Shown one piece after another: positions 1-7,652 of a stretch of DNA of 64,000 nt; positions within the stretch are counted from its first letter, which is position 1, and every line of letters starts with the position of its first letter. The notes beneath the pieces are model-generated. The model was not told where the DNA came from. It saw nothing but the letters and a program-made list of their open reading frames with translations, and made no database searches. Source of the stretch: Acidobacteriota bacterium (lineage in GTDB: Bacteria > Acidobacteriota > Thermoanaerobaculia > Gp7-AA8); contig QHVT01000003.1 of the NCBI GenBank assembly GCA_003223645.1, positions 620,001-684,000 on the forward strand, written 5' to 3'. The position numbers were made by a program, and so were the translations under genes.

Positions 1-1312
1 CACGATCGCTGCCGTCACCGATCTCGAAGACGCGCTCGATCGCGTGACGCGTTACCTCCTCGCCGCCGATGACGCGATCAGTCCGTCGCTGCTGCGACGC
101 TTTTTCGAAAGGCTCAAGCGTCAGGACGACACGATCATCGAGTACCTGATCCGCTTCTATCTTTACGCCGACGCGGTCGAAGCCGATCGCCGCGACAAGC
201 TCGACTTCCTCTTCACGCGCCTCGGCGAAGACTTCGATGCGCGCCGCGGCGAGTACGTGACGCGCGAGTCGCTCGAGCTGCGCCCGCGCGTGATGGAACT
301 GGTGTCGCTGCTCAACGTCGCGTCCGCGCCGCGCGAAGAAGTCGTGCGCGTCACCCGCGCCGTGCGCTCGATGCGCGACGACATCTCGACTGCATCGAAG
401 TTCGACGACCTCGCCGAGCGCAATCTGCTGAAGGACGCGCGCACGTTCAAACATCGCGTCGGCGATCTCTTCTTCGATCCCGACGTGCTCTTGGCGATCA
501 TCGAGCTGAACGTCGCCGCGAAGAATCACTTCCTCCGCCTCTATCGCGGCGAGGAGCAGCGCATCCTCGAGGACTCCGCGAAGCTGATGGAGCACGGCGA
601 CGCGATCGAGCGCAACTTCGGCGACGCGAATCCCGCGCTCATCGAAGAGATCGCGCGCTTCCGCGAGTTCAAGGAGCGCTTCGACTCGCTGCGCGCACAG
701 TCGAACATCAAGTACGACGTCGTCTCGCGGTTGAAGACGAGCATGAACAACATCCTCGCGCAGCTCGATCGCGGGCTGGACGTCGAAGAAGAAGCACCCG
801 AGGAATTGCCGGCGCAGTTTTTCGACGACGCGCAACATGTCGAAGACGTCACGTCGCGGTTCGGACGCGGCGAGCCGCTGCTCGATTTTCTCGTGCGCAT
901 CGGGGTGGCGATCGAATCCGGCCAGAGGGACACGCTGCTGCTGCGCCTCGAGCCATGGGAAGTCGCGGCCTACGAGAAACTCCTCGGCCGCCGCGACGCG
1001 GAGTCGGAAAACGACACGGAAGAGTTGTGGATGCTGCACGTGCGCGCGGCGGCGTTGCGCGTGAAGGTGGATGAAGAGGCGACGATCCTCGCGACGGCGA
1101 TCGCCGCGGGCGTGCACCCCGAGGCGACGCTGTTCACGCGCGCGAAACAGAGCCTGGATCTCGCGAAAGAGCTCGACGCGCTGTTCGCGGACTTCCTGCA
1201 GGAGGCGGTGTACTACTCGAATCGCCAGATCCTGCATCAACTCTATCGATCGAGATTTCGCTTACTCCGAGGGTTTTCCGGCCTCTGGTTGATTTACGAT
1301 CGCGGCGCATGA
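1..1312 (+). CDS. Hypothetical all-helical protein (5' end cut by window)
   Basis: The frame is open from base 2 to a TGA at 1310-1312. The codons before the first possible GTG start (base 44) read like the rest of the protein, so the gene probably begins outside the window. The visible part is about 436 residues, rich in Leu, Arg, Glu and Asp, with heptad-like helical stretches (for example around residues 60-130 and 170-235 from the GTG). I see no signal peptide, membrane segment, catalytic motif or nucleotide-binding loop. A fumarylacetoacetate hydrolase family gene follows 55 bases later on the same strand. Function unknown. Coding status is supported by length and typical high-GC codon use. 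Confidence 0.7.
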   Translation, partial: TIAAVTDLEDALDRVTRYLLAADDAISPSLLRRFFERLKRQDDTIIEYLIRFYLYADAVEADRRDKLDFLFTRLGEDFDARRGEYVTRESLELRPRVMELVSLLNVASAPREEVVRVTRAVRSMRDDISTASKFDDLAERNLLKDARTFKHRVGDLFFDPDVLLAIIELNVAAKNHFLRLYRGEEQRILEDSAKLMEHGDAIERNFGDANPALIEEIARFREFKERFDSLRAQSNIKYDVVSRLKTSMNNILAQLDRGLDVEEEAPEELPAQFFDDAQHVEDVTSRFGRGEPLLDFLVRIGVAIESGQRDTLLLRLEPWEVAAYEKLLGRRDAESENDTEELWMLHVRAAALRVKVDEEATILATAIAAGVHPEATLFTRAKQSLDLAKELDALFADFLQEAVYYSNRQILHQLYRSRFRLLRGFSGLWLIYDRGA

Positions 1313-1367
1313 GCCGGCACGGCCGGCTGCGTAGGTTGGCCTAGCCCTTCGGCACACGGAAGGTGAA

Positions 1368-2051
1368 ATGAAGCTTTACCGGTATCTACATGATGGTCGT
1401 GTCTTGGAGTCGTCCGAAGTTCCAGCCGGCGCGAAGCTCGTCGCGCCGGTGACGCCGACGAAGATCGTTTGCGTCGGCCGCAACTACGCCGAGCATGCGA
1501 AAGAGCTCGGCAACGAAGCGCCGTCCGAGCCGCTGCTTTTTCTGAAGCCGCCGAGCGCGATTCTCGATCCCGACGGAACGATCGTTCGTCCGCCGGTCTC
1601 GCAGAGTGTGCAGCACGAAGGCGAGCTCGCGATCGTGGTCGGCAAGGAAGCGAAGAATGTGAAAGCGGACAACTGGCGCAACTACGTTCTCGGCTTCGCC
1701 TGCGCCAACGACGTCACCGCGCGCGATCTGCAGAAGAAGGACGTGCAGTTCACGCGCGGTAAAGGCTTCGACACGTTTTGCCCGATCGGGCCGTGCATCG
1801 AGACGGAGCTCGACGTGTCGAGCTTGCGCGTGCAGGTGCGCGTGAACGGCGAGACGCGGCAGAACGGCTCGACGTCGCAGATGATTTTCTCGTGCGCGTT
1901 CCTCGTCGAGTACATCAGCGCGATCATGACGCTGATGCCGGGCGACGTGATTCTCACCGGCACGCCTTCCGGCGTCGGCCCGCTCAATGCCGGCGACACC
2001 GTCGAGGTCGAAGTCGAAGGCATCGGCGTGCTGCGCAATGTCGTGGCGTGA
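1368..2051 (+). CDS. Fumarylacetoacetate hydrolase (FAH) family protein
   Basis: A 227-residue soluble protein of the FAH superfamily, whose members are metal-dependent C-C hydrolases, isomerases or decarboxylases of aromatic catabolism. The family pattern is clear: CVGRNYAEHAKELGN near residue 36, FLKPPSA with the first acidic ligand region, HEGELAIVVGK around residue 85 (the E..E metal pair), and the C-terminal GDVILTGTPSGVGPL signature. Its length matches the short single-domain class (YcgM-like). The start ATG follows GGAAGGTGAA. Its last 14 bases overlap the next gene, so the two are probably translated together. The exact substrate cannot be read from sequence. Confidence 0.9.
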   Translation: MKLYRYLHDGRVLESSEVPAGAKLVAPVTPTKIVCVGRNYAEHAKELGNEAPSEPLLFLKPPSAILDPDGTIVRPPVSQSVQHEGELAIVVGKEAKNVKADNWRNYVLGFACANDVTARDLQKKDVQFTRGKGFDTFCPIGPCIETELDVSSLRVQVRVNGETRQNGSTSQMIFSCAFLVEYISAIMTLMPGDVILTGTPSGVGPLNAGDTVEVEVEGIGVLRNVVA

Positions 2052-3093
2052 CGAGCTGACGCGCCGCTTTCCCGCGCTCGCGAAGCTCGGCCCGCATTCG
2101 TACGTCGTCGGCGGTGCGATCCGCGATCTCCTCCTCGGCCGCGAGCCCGCCGACGCCGACGTCGCGTGTCTCGATCCGCTCGCCGCCGCGCGATCGATCG
2201 GCTCCAGAGTCATCCGCCTCGGCGATCAGCAGCATCTCAGCGCGTGGCGCGTCGTGCTGCCCGAGCACGTCTACGACTTCGCCGCGCTGCTCGACGGCAG
2301 CATCGACTCCGATCTCGAGCGCCGCGACTTCACGGTCAACGCCATGGCCGTCGATCTCGAAAGCGGCGAGCTCCTCGATCCGCACGATGGACAACGCGAC
2401 GTGCGCGAAGGAATCGTGCGCATGGTCCGCGCCGAAAACTTCGACGACGATCCGCTGCGCACGCTGAAGGGCGTGCGGATGGCGGTGAAGTACGGGATGA
2501 CGATCGACGAGGCGACGATCGCCGCGATTCGCGAGCACGCGCCGAAGCTCGAGCGCGTCGCGAAAGAGCGCGTGCTGTATGAGCTCTCCGTCATCTTCTC
2601 CTCGAACGCGTTTCGCAAAGCTGTCGATCTGCTGCATCGCACGATGCTCGATTCGGTGGTGGGATTTGTGGGTGCCGCTGCCCTCAGCGGCACCGCGACC
2701 GCTGAGGGCAGCGGTCGCCACATACCAGACGATGTCTCGCTCGCCGGCGCGCTGGCATTGCTCGGCGGCGACGATCTCGGTTGGGGCCACGTGCTGTTGC
2801 GCGACGTGCACACGCTGCGCAACCTGATCGATCATCACGATCGCATCGCGCTCTACGACGCCGGCGAATCCGTCGCGTCGCAACTTCCCGCCGTCCTGCG
2901 CGTCCTCGGCGGCGAGGACGCGCTCGACCTGCCCGACTTCTCCATCCGTCCGCTGCTCCGCGGCGAAGAGATCGGAATCGCGCCCGGGCCGGAGCTCGGC
3001 CGCGCGAAACGCGCGCTGGTCGAGGCGCAGGTGCGCGGTGAGGTGACGACGCGCGAAGAAGCGGAAGCGTTCGTGCGGCGCTTTACTGCGTGA
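2038..3093 (+). CDS. tRNA nucleotidyltransferase / poly(A) polymerase family protein with in-frame palindrome
   Basis: A class II nucleotidyltransferase (351 aa). The head domain opens with YVVGGAIRDLLLGREPADAD, the GGxxRD...DxD signature, followed by the RRDFTVNAMA motif and the RxxRF-like region near LKGVRMAVKY. It would add CCA or A residues to RNA 3' ends. The start ATG lies inside the end of the FAH gene (14-base overlap). At about residues 210-229 the reading frame runs through a 56-bp palindromic element that encodes GAAALSGTATAEGSG and belongs to the repeat, not the family. It falls in the helical neck/body region, after the catalytic head. The last 11 bases overlap the convergent gene on the other strand. 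CCA-adding versus poly(A) specificity is unresolved. Confidence 0.85.
   Translation: MSWRDELTRRFPALAKLGPHSYVVGGAIRDLLLGREPADADVACLDPLAAARSIGSRVIRLGDQQHLSAWRVVLPEHVYDFAALLDGSIDSDLERRDFTVNAMAVDLESGELLDPHDGQRDVREGIVRMVRAENFDDDPLRTLKGVRMAVKYGMTIDEATIAAIREHAPKLERVAKERVLYELSVIFSSNAFRKAVDLLHRTMLDSVVGFVGAAALSGTATAEGSGRHIPDDVSLAGALALLGGDDLGWGHVLLRDVHTLRNLIDHHDRIALYDAGESVASQLPAVLRVLGGEDALDLPDFSIRPLLRGEEIGIAPGPELGRAKRALVEAQVRGEVTTREEAEAFVRRFTA
2667..2722. repeat. Palindromic element, family A, copy 1 (inside the nucleotidyltransferase gene)
   Basis: The 56 bp form two adjacent hairpins. GTGCCGCTG/CAGCGGCAC closes a CCCT loop and GCGACCGCTG/CAGCGGTCGC closes an AGGG loop. The reverse complement is identical, base for base, to 12605-12660. 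The element is read in frame by the host gene. Confidence 0.9.
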
Positions 3094-3745
3094 GCGTCAC
3101 ACGCACTTCGCCGAACGTCGTGTGCGCGTTGACGTGGCCGTGTCCCGACGCGTTGTAGAAGTGCGTCTTGCCGGGGAACAGACCTTCGCGCGTGATGACT
3201 TCGGTGCCGAGGTTGGTGTGGACTTCGCCGATGCGGCAGGAGGCGTTCAGCTCGCGCACGCTCGCGCGCGGCACGCGCACGTCGATCTCGCCGGCGGTGA
3301 GATCGATGTCGAGGTCGCCGAAGTGTCCGGCCACGTCGATCTCGCCGGCGTGCGTTTCGAATCGCACGTCGATGCCCGGCGGCAGCTCGAGCTTCACGTC
3401 GATGCCGGTGAACTTGCGCGCGCGCCAGCTCGACGCGTTCTTGCCGAACTTTCTGCGGACGGTCGCCTCGGCGCCGTCGACGACGATCTCCACGCTCGTG
3501 TCGTTGACGACCTTCTGCGCCCAGATGCGCTCGCGCTGCCCGTCGTAGTCGCGCGACGCGATGCCGGCGACGCTGATCGCGTTCGGCGCTCCGTTGCGCA
3601 CCGTGAACTCGCCGAACGGCATGTCGATCACGACGCGCTGCACCTCTCCGCGCGGCGTCGACGTCTGGAACTTGTGCTCGACGTCCTGCGCGGCGGCGGA
3701 CGAGGCGATCAACAACGAGGCGAAGGCAAAGGCGGTGGCTCGCAT
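3083..3745 (-). CDS. Secreted DUF4097-like beta-helical/adhesin-type protein
   Basis: A 220-residue exported protein. I chose the internal ATG at 3745 because it begins a clean signal peptide: MRATAFAFASLLIASSAAAQ, with an AxA cleavage site. The longer frame upstream lacks such character. The mature part is beta-strand rich, with repeating short elements (FGEFTVRNG, HAGEIDVAGHFGDLDIDL, TAGEIDVRVP, THFNASGHGHVNAHTTFGEV) typical of the DUF4097/DUF4098 parallel-beta family. Function in this family is not established. It converges on the nucleotidyltransferase gene with an 11-base 3' overlap. Confidence 0.75.
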   Translation of the reverse strand: MRATAFAFASLLIASSAAAQDVEHKFQTSTPRGEVQRVVIDMPFGEFTVRNGAPNAISVAGIASRDYDGQRERIWAQKVVNDTSVEIVVDGAEATVRRKFGKNASSWRARKFTGIDVKLELPPGIDVRFETHAGEIDVAGHFGDLDIDLTAGEIDVRVPRASVRELNASCRIGEVHTNLGTEVITREGLFPGKTHFYNASGHGHVNAHTTFGEVRVTLTQ

Positions 3746-3835
3746 GATGTCAGTTACGTGACGGGCGGTTGAAAGTTGCGGACGAGGTTCGGTCCGTGAC
3801 GCGTGTCGCTTGTTGCAGAAAGCGGCGCGCACCGG

Positions 3836-3963
3836 CCGGGAATGCAGAACGCAGAACGCAGAAGGAAGAATTGAGAATCACTCCCATCGATGAGCTCCGT
3901 GCGTCACGGCGGCGGACGGGTTTCTCAATTCTTCATTCTGCCTTCTGCCTTCTGCATTCCCGG
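3836..3963. repeat. Palindromic element, family E (GCAGAA heptamer type), intergenic
   Basis: The outer arms CCGGGAATGCAGAA and the matching TCTGCATTCCCGG flank heptameric GCAGAAC/GCAGAAG runs on the left, TTCTGCC runs on the right, and a 40-base centre. This is the main content of the 352-base gene-free stretch 3746-4097, with the terminator at 4030-4065. The same heptamer type recurs at 6183-6221, 7549-7617, 48202-48290 and 51306-51406, there within or at the start of genes. Confidence 0.85.
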
Positions 3964-4029
3964 CCCGTGCACAGAAATCACGTTCAAGCGCCGGCCGACC
4001 AACCACGATCGCACGTGCTGGTCCCCTCC

Positions 4030-4065
4030 AAAAAAAACGTCAGGCCGGCAAACGCCGGCCTGACG
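4030..4065 (-). terminator. Rho-independent terminator of the small Lys/Ala peptide gene
   Basis: A perfect 12-bp stem (CGTCAGGCCGGC with GCCGGCCTGACG) around a short AAAC loop at 4038-4065. On the minus strand it is followed by eight U residues (A tract 4030-4037). It lies 33 bases past the stop codon of the small ORF. Confidence 0.9.
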
Positions 4066-4097
4066 AATACGACTCCCCAAAAGTCGGTGATGATCGC

Positions 4098-4163
4098 TTA
4101 TTTCTTCTTCGCGGGCTTCTTGCCGCCCTTCTTCGCCGCCGCAGCTTTCTTTTTCGCAGCCAT
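4098..4163 (-). CDS. 21-residue Lys/Ala-rich basic peptide
   Basis: A very short gene coding MAAKKKAAAAKKGGKKPAKK plus a final Lys, then TAA. The composition resembles the C-terminal tails of histone H1-like and HU-like proteins, so nucleic-acid binding is possible, but that is inference. Support for a real gene comes from the complete transcription unit: a near-consensus promoter at 4334-4362, a leader of about 160 bases, a ribosome site AAAGGTGGTGAG just before the start, and a strong terminator at 4030-4065. A six-codon ORF (MKGGEH) ends in TAATG, overlapping the start, so translation may be coupled. Alternatively the transcript acts mainly as an RNA. Confidence 0.6.
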   Translation of the reverse strand: MAAKKKAAAAKKGGKKPAKKK

Positions 4164-4333
4164 TAGTGCTCACCACCTTTCATGCCGTACGGGACCTCAC
4201 GGTCGCGCTCTTGGCATAACTCGCCGGATTGCTCCAGCTGACTTGATGACGTTGAGTGGAGAGACGCGTTCCGATGACCTGCGACGTGACTGAAGATTGA
4301 TTCCCAGTTGGCGATCATCGTTTTACTGATCGA

Positions 4334-4362
4334 AAAATAGAATCCTTAAACGATATTGTCAA
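4334..4362 (-). promoter_or_regulatory. Sigma-70-type promoter for the Lys/Ala peptide unit
   Basis: On the minus strand TTGACA (4357-4362), a 17-base spacer, then TATTTT (4334-4339). The surrounding 60 bases are much richer in A+T than the rest of the window. Transcription would start near 4326, giving an unusually long leader (about 160 bases) before the 21-residue ORF. Confidence 0.8.
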
Positions 4363-4418
4363 GCATTTGTTTATGAAAATCGAAATGAGAACGCGATGTT
4401 CCACGGTGTTCCACGCTT

Positions 4419-5375
4419 TCAGAGCGAGCGAAACACGTCGCGCGTGAGCATCGCGCAGCGCTTCCACGTGAAGTTGCGCGCGCGTTCAAGGCCCTTCGCG
4501 ATCATCGTCGCGCGCAACGTCTCGTCGCGCGCGACGCGCAGCATCGCATCGTCGAGCGCGTCGTCGTCGACGTGCAGCGCGGCGTCGCCGGTGATCTCGA
4601 CGAGCGCCGCGGCGCGCGACGTGATGACCGGAGCTCCGCAGGCCATCGCCTCGGCCGCGGGAAGTCCGAACCCTTCTTCGATCGACGGCATCACCAGCGC
4701 GATCGCGCGCTGGTAAAGCGACACGAGCTCGCTCGTGGAAACGAACCCGCGCACGTCGACGCGCTCTCTTCCGCGAAACCGATCGAACGGCGCGCCGACG
4801 AGAACGAGCTTCGCGTCCGGCACGCGCGTGAATGCATCCACGAGCGCGGACACGTTCTTGTGCGGCTTGTCGTTGCCGACGTAGAGGAAGTGCTCGCGCG
4901 GCACATTCGCCGGCTGAAACACCTCGTCGATTCCGTTCGGCGTGACGACCGCATCGCACGCGAGCTCGCGCGCCACCGTCTCGCTCACCGTCAACACCCG
5001 CCGCGCCTTGCGGATCGCGCGATCGATCATCGTCTTCGCATACATCCGCTGCAGCGGATTGCGGCGATGGAGATGGATGAGATCGTGGATCGTGACGACG
5101 ACCGGCACGCGCGTGAACGGGACGACGTAGTGCGGCGCGTGAAAAACATCGAGCCGCGCCCGATCCGCCGCCCGCCCGACCGCAAACAGCTCGCGCACGG
5201 AGTAATGCGGCGCGTCGACGACGACGTGCTCGACGCCGGAGGGCAGGGAAGCGTCGGCGGGTGCGAAGGCGACGTAGTCGAGGTCGCCGAGGTCCACGAG
5301 CGCGGTGAGCAGGCCGCGGATGTACGTGCCGATCCCGAAGTCGGCGATCTTCCGGGCGTCGATGCCTACGCGCAT
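4419..5375 (-). CDS. Glycosyltransferase, GT4/GT-B type (third of three)
   Basis: A 318-residue GT-B glycosyltransferase that transfers a sugar from a nucleotide-sugar to an acceptor, probably for surface glycan. It has an N-terminal Rossmann half (MRVGIDARKIADFGIGTYIR, the G-rich acceptor loop), a central THDLIHLHRRNP region, and the donor-binding C-terminal half with YVGNDKPHKN, then PSIEEGFGLPAAEAMACGAP (the EX7E motif). The start ATG at 5375 is set by the onset of the domain. It overlaps the upstream glycosyltransferase by 10 bases, so all three appear to be one operon. The sugar and acceptor are unknown. Confidence 0.9.
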   Translation of the reverse strand: MRVGIDARKIADFGIGTYIRGLLTALVDLGDLDYVAFAPADASLPSGVEHVVVDAPHYSVRELFAVGRAADRARLDVFHAPHYVVPFTRVPVVVTIHDLIHLHRRNPLQRMYAKTMIDRAIRKARRVLTVSETVARELACDAVVTPNGIDEVFQPANVPREHFLYVGNDKPHKNVSALVDAFTRVPDAKLVLVGAPFDRFRGRERVDVRGFVSTSELVSLYQRAIALVMPSIEEGFGLPAAEAMACGAPVITSRAAALVEITGDAALHVDDDALDDAMLRVARDETLRATMIAKGLERARNFTWKRCAMLTRDVFRSL

Positions 5376-6358
5376 CGCAGCAGCTCCGCCATCGTCCGCG
5401 CGCCGCGGTCCCATCCGAAGAGCCGCGCGCGTTCCGGTCCGCGCGCGCGCAGCTCCGCGCGCAGTGCGTCGTCGTGCAGCACGCGCGTGAGCGCAGCGTT
5501 CAGCGCGTCGCGATCGTTCGGCGCAATCAAGAGCGCGGCGCCTTCGGCGTAGTCAGGGATCGCGCCGACGCGGGTTGCGATCACCGGCGCGCCGCACGCC
5601 ATCGCTTCGAGCGGCGGGATGCCGAAGCCTTCGTAGCGCGAGGGATAGACGAACGCGCGCGCGTGGCGATACAGCTCGCGAAGCCGCTCGCGCGGCACGT
5701 AGCCCGTCACTTCCACGTCAGCAGGTACGCGCGTGCGCCAGCCCGCGTCGCCGCAAAGGATCAGTCGCGGACGCGGCGAGAGCGACGACCAGACCGCGAG
5801 CAGGTCGTCGATTCCTTTTCGCGGCTCGAGCGTGCCCGCGTAGAGGATGTAGTCGTCCTCATCGCCGTCCGGCGAGAAGAATTCGTCGACGCCGTTCGGC
5901 ACGATCTCGATCTTCGACGCCGGCACGCCGAAGCCGCGCATCGCTTCGTTTGCCACGACGCGCGACACGCACGCAATACGCGATGCGATCTCCAAGCTTG
6001 CTCCGATCAACAGATTGAACGAGAGGATCGTCTTCAGTCGATGGCGGAACGGCATCGTGATCGAGGTGAAGTCGTGGAGCGTGACGACGGCAGGAATGCG
6101 CGTCATCAGCGGGAGAGTGCCGTGAGGGCCCCAGAGCACGTCGCCTGCGACTTTCGGGAGTTTGAGTTGCTGCCACGAGACGCCAAGCGCAGAACGCTGA
6201 ACGCGGAACGCAGAACCTTCGAGCCCGCTCTTGTCGTCGATCTCTTTGTGTGAGGCGATGATCGTCTCGAACGGCAGTCGCCGCGCGATCTCGGCCGTGT
6301 GCACGCCGATGCCGGTGCGGTTGCCGATCAACGGGCGACCGTCGATGACGACTTTCAT
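5366..6358 (-). CDS. Glycosyltransferase, GT4/GT-B type (second of three), with repeat-derived insert
   Basis: A 330-residue GT-B glycosyltransferase. It opens MKVVIDGRPLIGNRTGIGVH and carries VTLHDFTSITMP in the middle, LYAGTLEPRKGIDDL at the domain junction, and YPSRYEGFGIPPLEAMACGA (EX7E) in the donor domain. The start overlaps the stop of the preceding gene as ATGA, a sign of translational coupling. At about residues 46-58 the frame passes through a degenerate GCAGAAC-type heptamer run (6183-6221), encoding GSAFRVQRSALGVS. Family members lack such a segment, so it looks like tolerated repeat sequence in an N-domain loop. Confidence 0.9.
   Translation of the reverse strand: MKVVIDGRPLIGNRTGIGVHTAEIARRLPFETIIASHKEIDDKSGLEGSAFRVQRSALGVSWQQLKLPKVAGDVLWGPHGTLPLMTRIPAVVTLHDFTSITMPFRHRLKTILSFNLLIGASLEIASRIACVSRVVANEAMRGFGVPASKIEIVPNGVDEFFSPDGDEDDYILYAGTLEPRKGIDDLLAVWSSLSPRPRLILCGDAGWRTRVPADVEVTGYVPRERLRELYRHARAFVYPSRYEGFGIPPLEAMACGAPVIATRVGAIPDYAEGAALLIAPNDRDALNAALTRVLHDDALRAELRARGPERARLFGWDRGARTMAELLRCA
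6183..6221. repeat. Half-element of family E heptamers inside a glycosyltransferase
   Basis: Five imperfect heptamers of the type GCAGAAC/GCTGAAC/GCGGAAC, without the opposite arm. They are read in frame by the glycosyltransferase on the minus strand. Confidence 0.7.
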
Positions 6359-7614
6359 AGCACCCGTTTTAAAACATTCAGCGTCTTTTCGCCCGCGGCA
6401 TCCCATCGGAACTCGGCCGCGCGCGCGCGTCCACGCGCCGCAAGCTCGTCGCGCAGCGCGCGATCGCTGACGACGCGGCGCAGCTGTACTTCGAGCGCGT
6501 CGGCGTCGCCCGGCGGAAAGTAGAGCGCGGCATCGCCGCCGATCTCCGGCAGCGACGACGAGCGCGCGGCGATTGACGGGATGCCGTGCCGCATCGCCTC
6601 GAGCAGCGGAAAGCCGAAGCCTTCGTAGATCGACGGGAACACGAACGCGTGCGCGCGCTCGTACACCGTCGCGAGTTGCGACGGGCGGAGGTAATCGAGA
6701 TGGACGATGCCGCGCTGCCGCAGCCGCGGAACGATGTCCTTCGACTTCCATCCGATTTTTCCGACGACGACGAGCGAGAGATCGGGATCGCGCAGACGCT
6801 CGTAGGCGGAGATCAGCGTGCCGAGGTCCTTGCGCGGCTCGATGGTGGAGACGAAGAGGAGATAGCGCGACGGGAGTCCATCGATCGGCTCGGAGATCGG
6901 AGCAGGAGCGAGACCGGAGTGAATCGCGATCGCGCGCGTCGGATCGACGCGATAGAACTCGATAAGATCGCGCCGCGTCGACTCCGACACGCAGATGATC
7001 GCGTCCGCCTGCGCGATTTCGCGCGCCATCATCCGCTCGAGGTTCTCCAGCGTCTCCTTTTGCAGCAGCTCCGGAAAGCGCTTGTACGTCAGATCGTGAA
7101 TCGTGATCACGCGCCGCTTCGCGATCGCGGCGTGCAGCCGCGGCAGAAAATAGTTCGCGCCGAAGAACACATCGCAGTCGGAGAGCGCGAGCCAGGCGAC
7201 GTATCCCGCGGCCGTGATCGGCCGCATCACGTCGCGCCACGGAATGCCGCGCAGATCGAACGTGCAGAGCTTCGCGTTCGACGGAATGTCCGCGTGCAGC
7301 TCCGGACCGTAATCGGTCACGCGCGCGTCGCCGAACAAATAGAGCTCGACGTCGTCGTGCTTCGCGAGCTCGTGCAGCACGAAGTACAGGTACCAGCCGA
7401 CGCCGGTCAGCGGCTCGTAAAACGGGCGGATGTCGACGCCGATGCGCAGCTTCTCTTCGCGCCGCGCCGCCTTCCTCGCAATGCGCCGTACGCGATCCGC
7501 GAGCGCATGGCGTAGAGTGTGAACCACGACTCGGACCGCCGGCAGGATCGGATGGCGGATGGCGGATGGCGGATGGCGTTCCGCGCTTGCCATCTGCCGT
7601 CTGCCATCTGCCAT
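6355..7614 (-). CDS. Glycosyltransferase, GT4/GT-B type (first of three)
   Basis: A 419-residue GT-B glycosyltransferase. The conserved part begins near residue 57 (LRIGVDIRPFYEPLTGVGWY), with TIHDLTYKRFPELLQKE mid-protein, FVSTIEPRKDLGTL, and PSIYEGFGFPLLEAMRHGIP (EX7E). The first 22 residues (MADGRRQMASAERHPPSAIR...) are encoded by a palindromic repeat that spans the start. A GAGG ribosome site eight bases upstream supports the ATG at 7614. A GTG at 7527 is the alternative and would omit the repeat. First gene of a three-gene operon, divergent from the membrane-anchored protein at 7653. Confidence 0.88.
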   Translation of the reverse strand: MADGRRQMASAERHPPSAIRHPILPAVRVVVHTLRHALADRVRRIARKAARREEKLRIGVDIRPFYEPLTGVGWYLYFVLHELAKHDDVELYLFGDARVTDYGPELHADIPSNAKLCTFDLRGIPWRDVMRPITAAGYVAWLALSDCDVFFGANYFLPRLHAAIAKRRVITIHDLTYKRFPELLQKETLENLERMMAREIAQADAIICVSESTRRDLIEFYRVDPTRAIAIHSGLAPAPISEPIDGLPSRYLLFVSTIEPRKDLGTLISAYERLRDPDLSLVVVGKIGWKSKDIVPRLRQRGIVHLDYLRPSQLATVYERAHAFVFPSIYEGFGFPLLEAMRHGIPSIAARSSSLPEIGGDAALYFPPGDADALEVQLRRVVSDRALRDELAARGRARAAEFRWDAAGEKTLNVLKRVL

Positions 7615-7617
7615 CCA
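7549..7617. repeat. Palindromic element, family E-like (GGATGGC heptamers), at a divergent gene start
   Basis: Four GGATGGC heptamers on the left arm face GCCATCTGCC-type heptamers on the right. The element supplies the ATG and first residues of the minus-strand glycosyltransferase and sits between it and the plus-strand gene at 7653. Confidence 0.85.
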
Positions 7618-7652
7618 ATCAACCTCGGCGCGCGATAGTAGCGCAACACTCC

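Noticed and set aside
163-501. Ser/Arg-rich minus-strand ORFs opposite the first gene, and many similar ones throughout
   Set aside because: Low-complexity Ser/Arg/Thr or Arg/Ala composition, no ribosome sites, and exact antisense overlap with supported genes mark these as frame shadows.
3925-4176. 83-codon minus-strand ORF over the small-peptide unit
   Set aside because: It crosses the terminator and a palindromic repeat. The 21-residue ORF in another frame has the ribosome site and fits the transcript.
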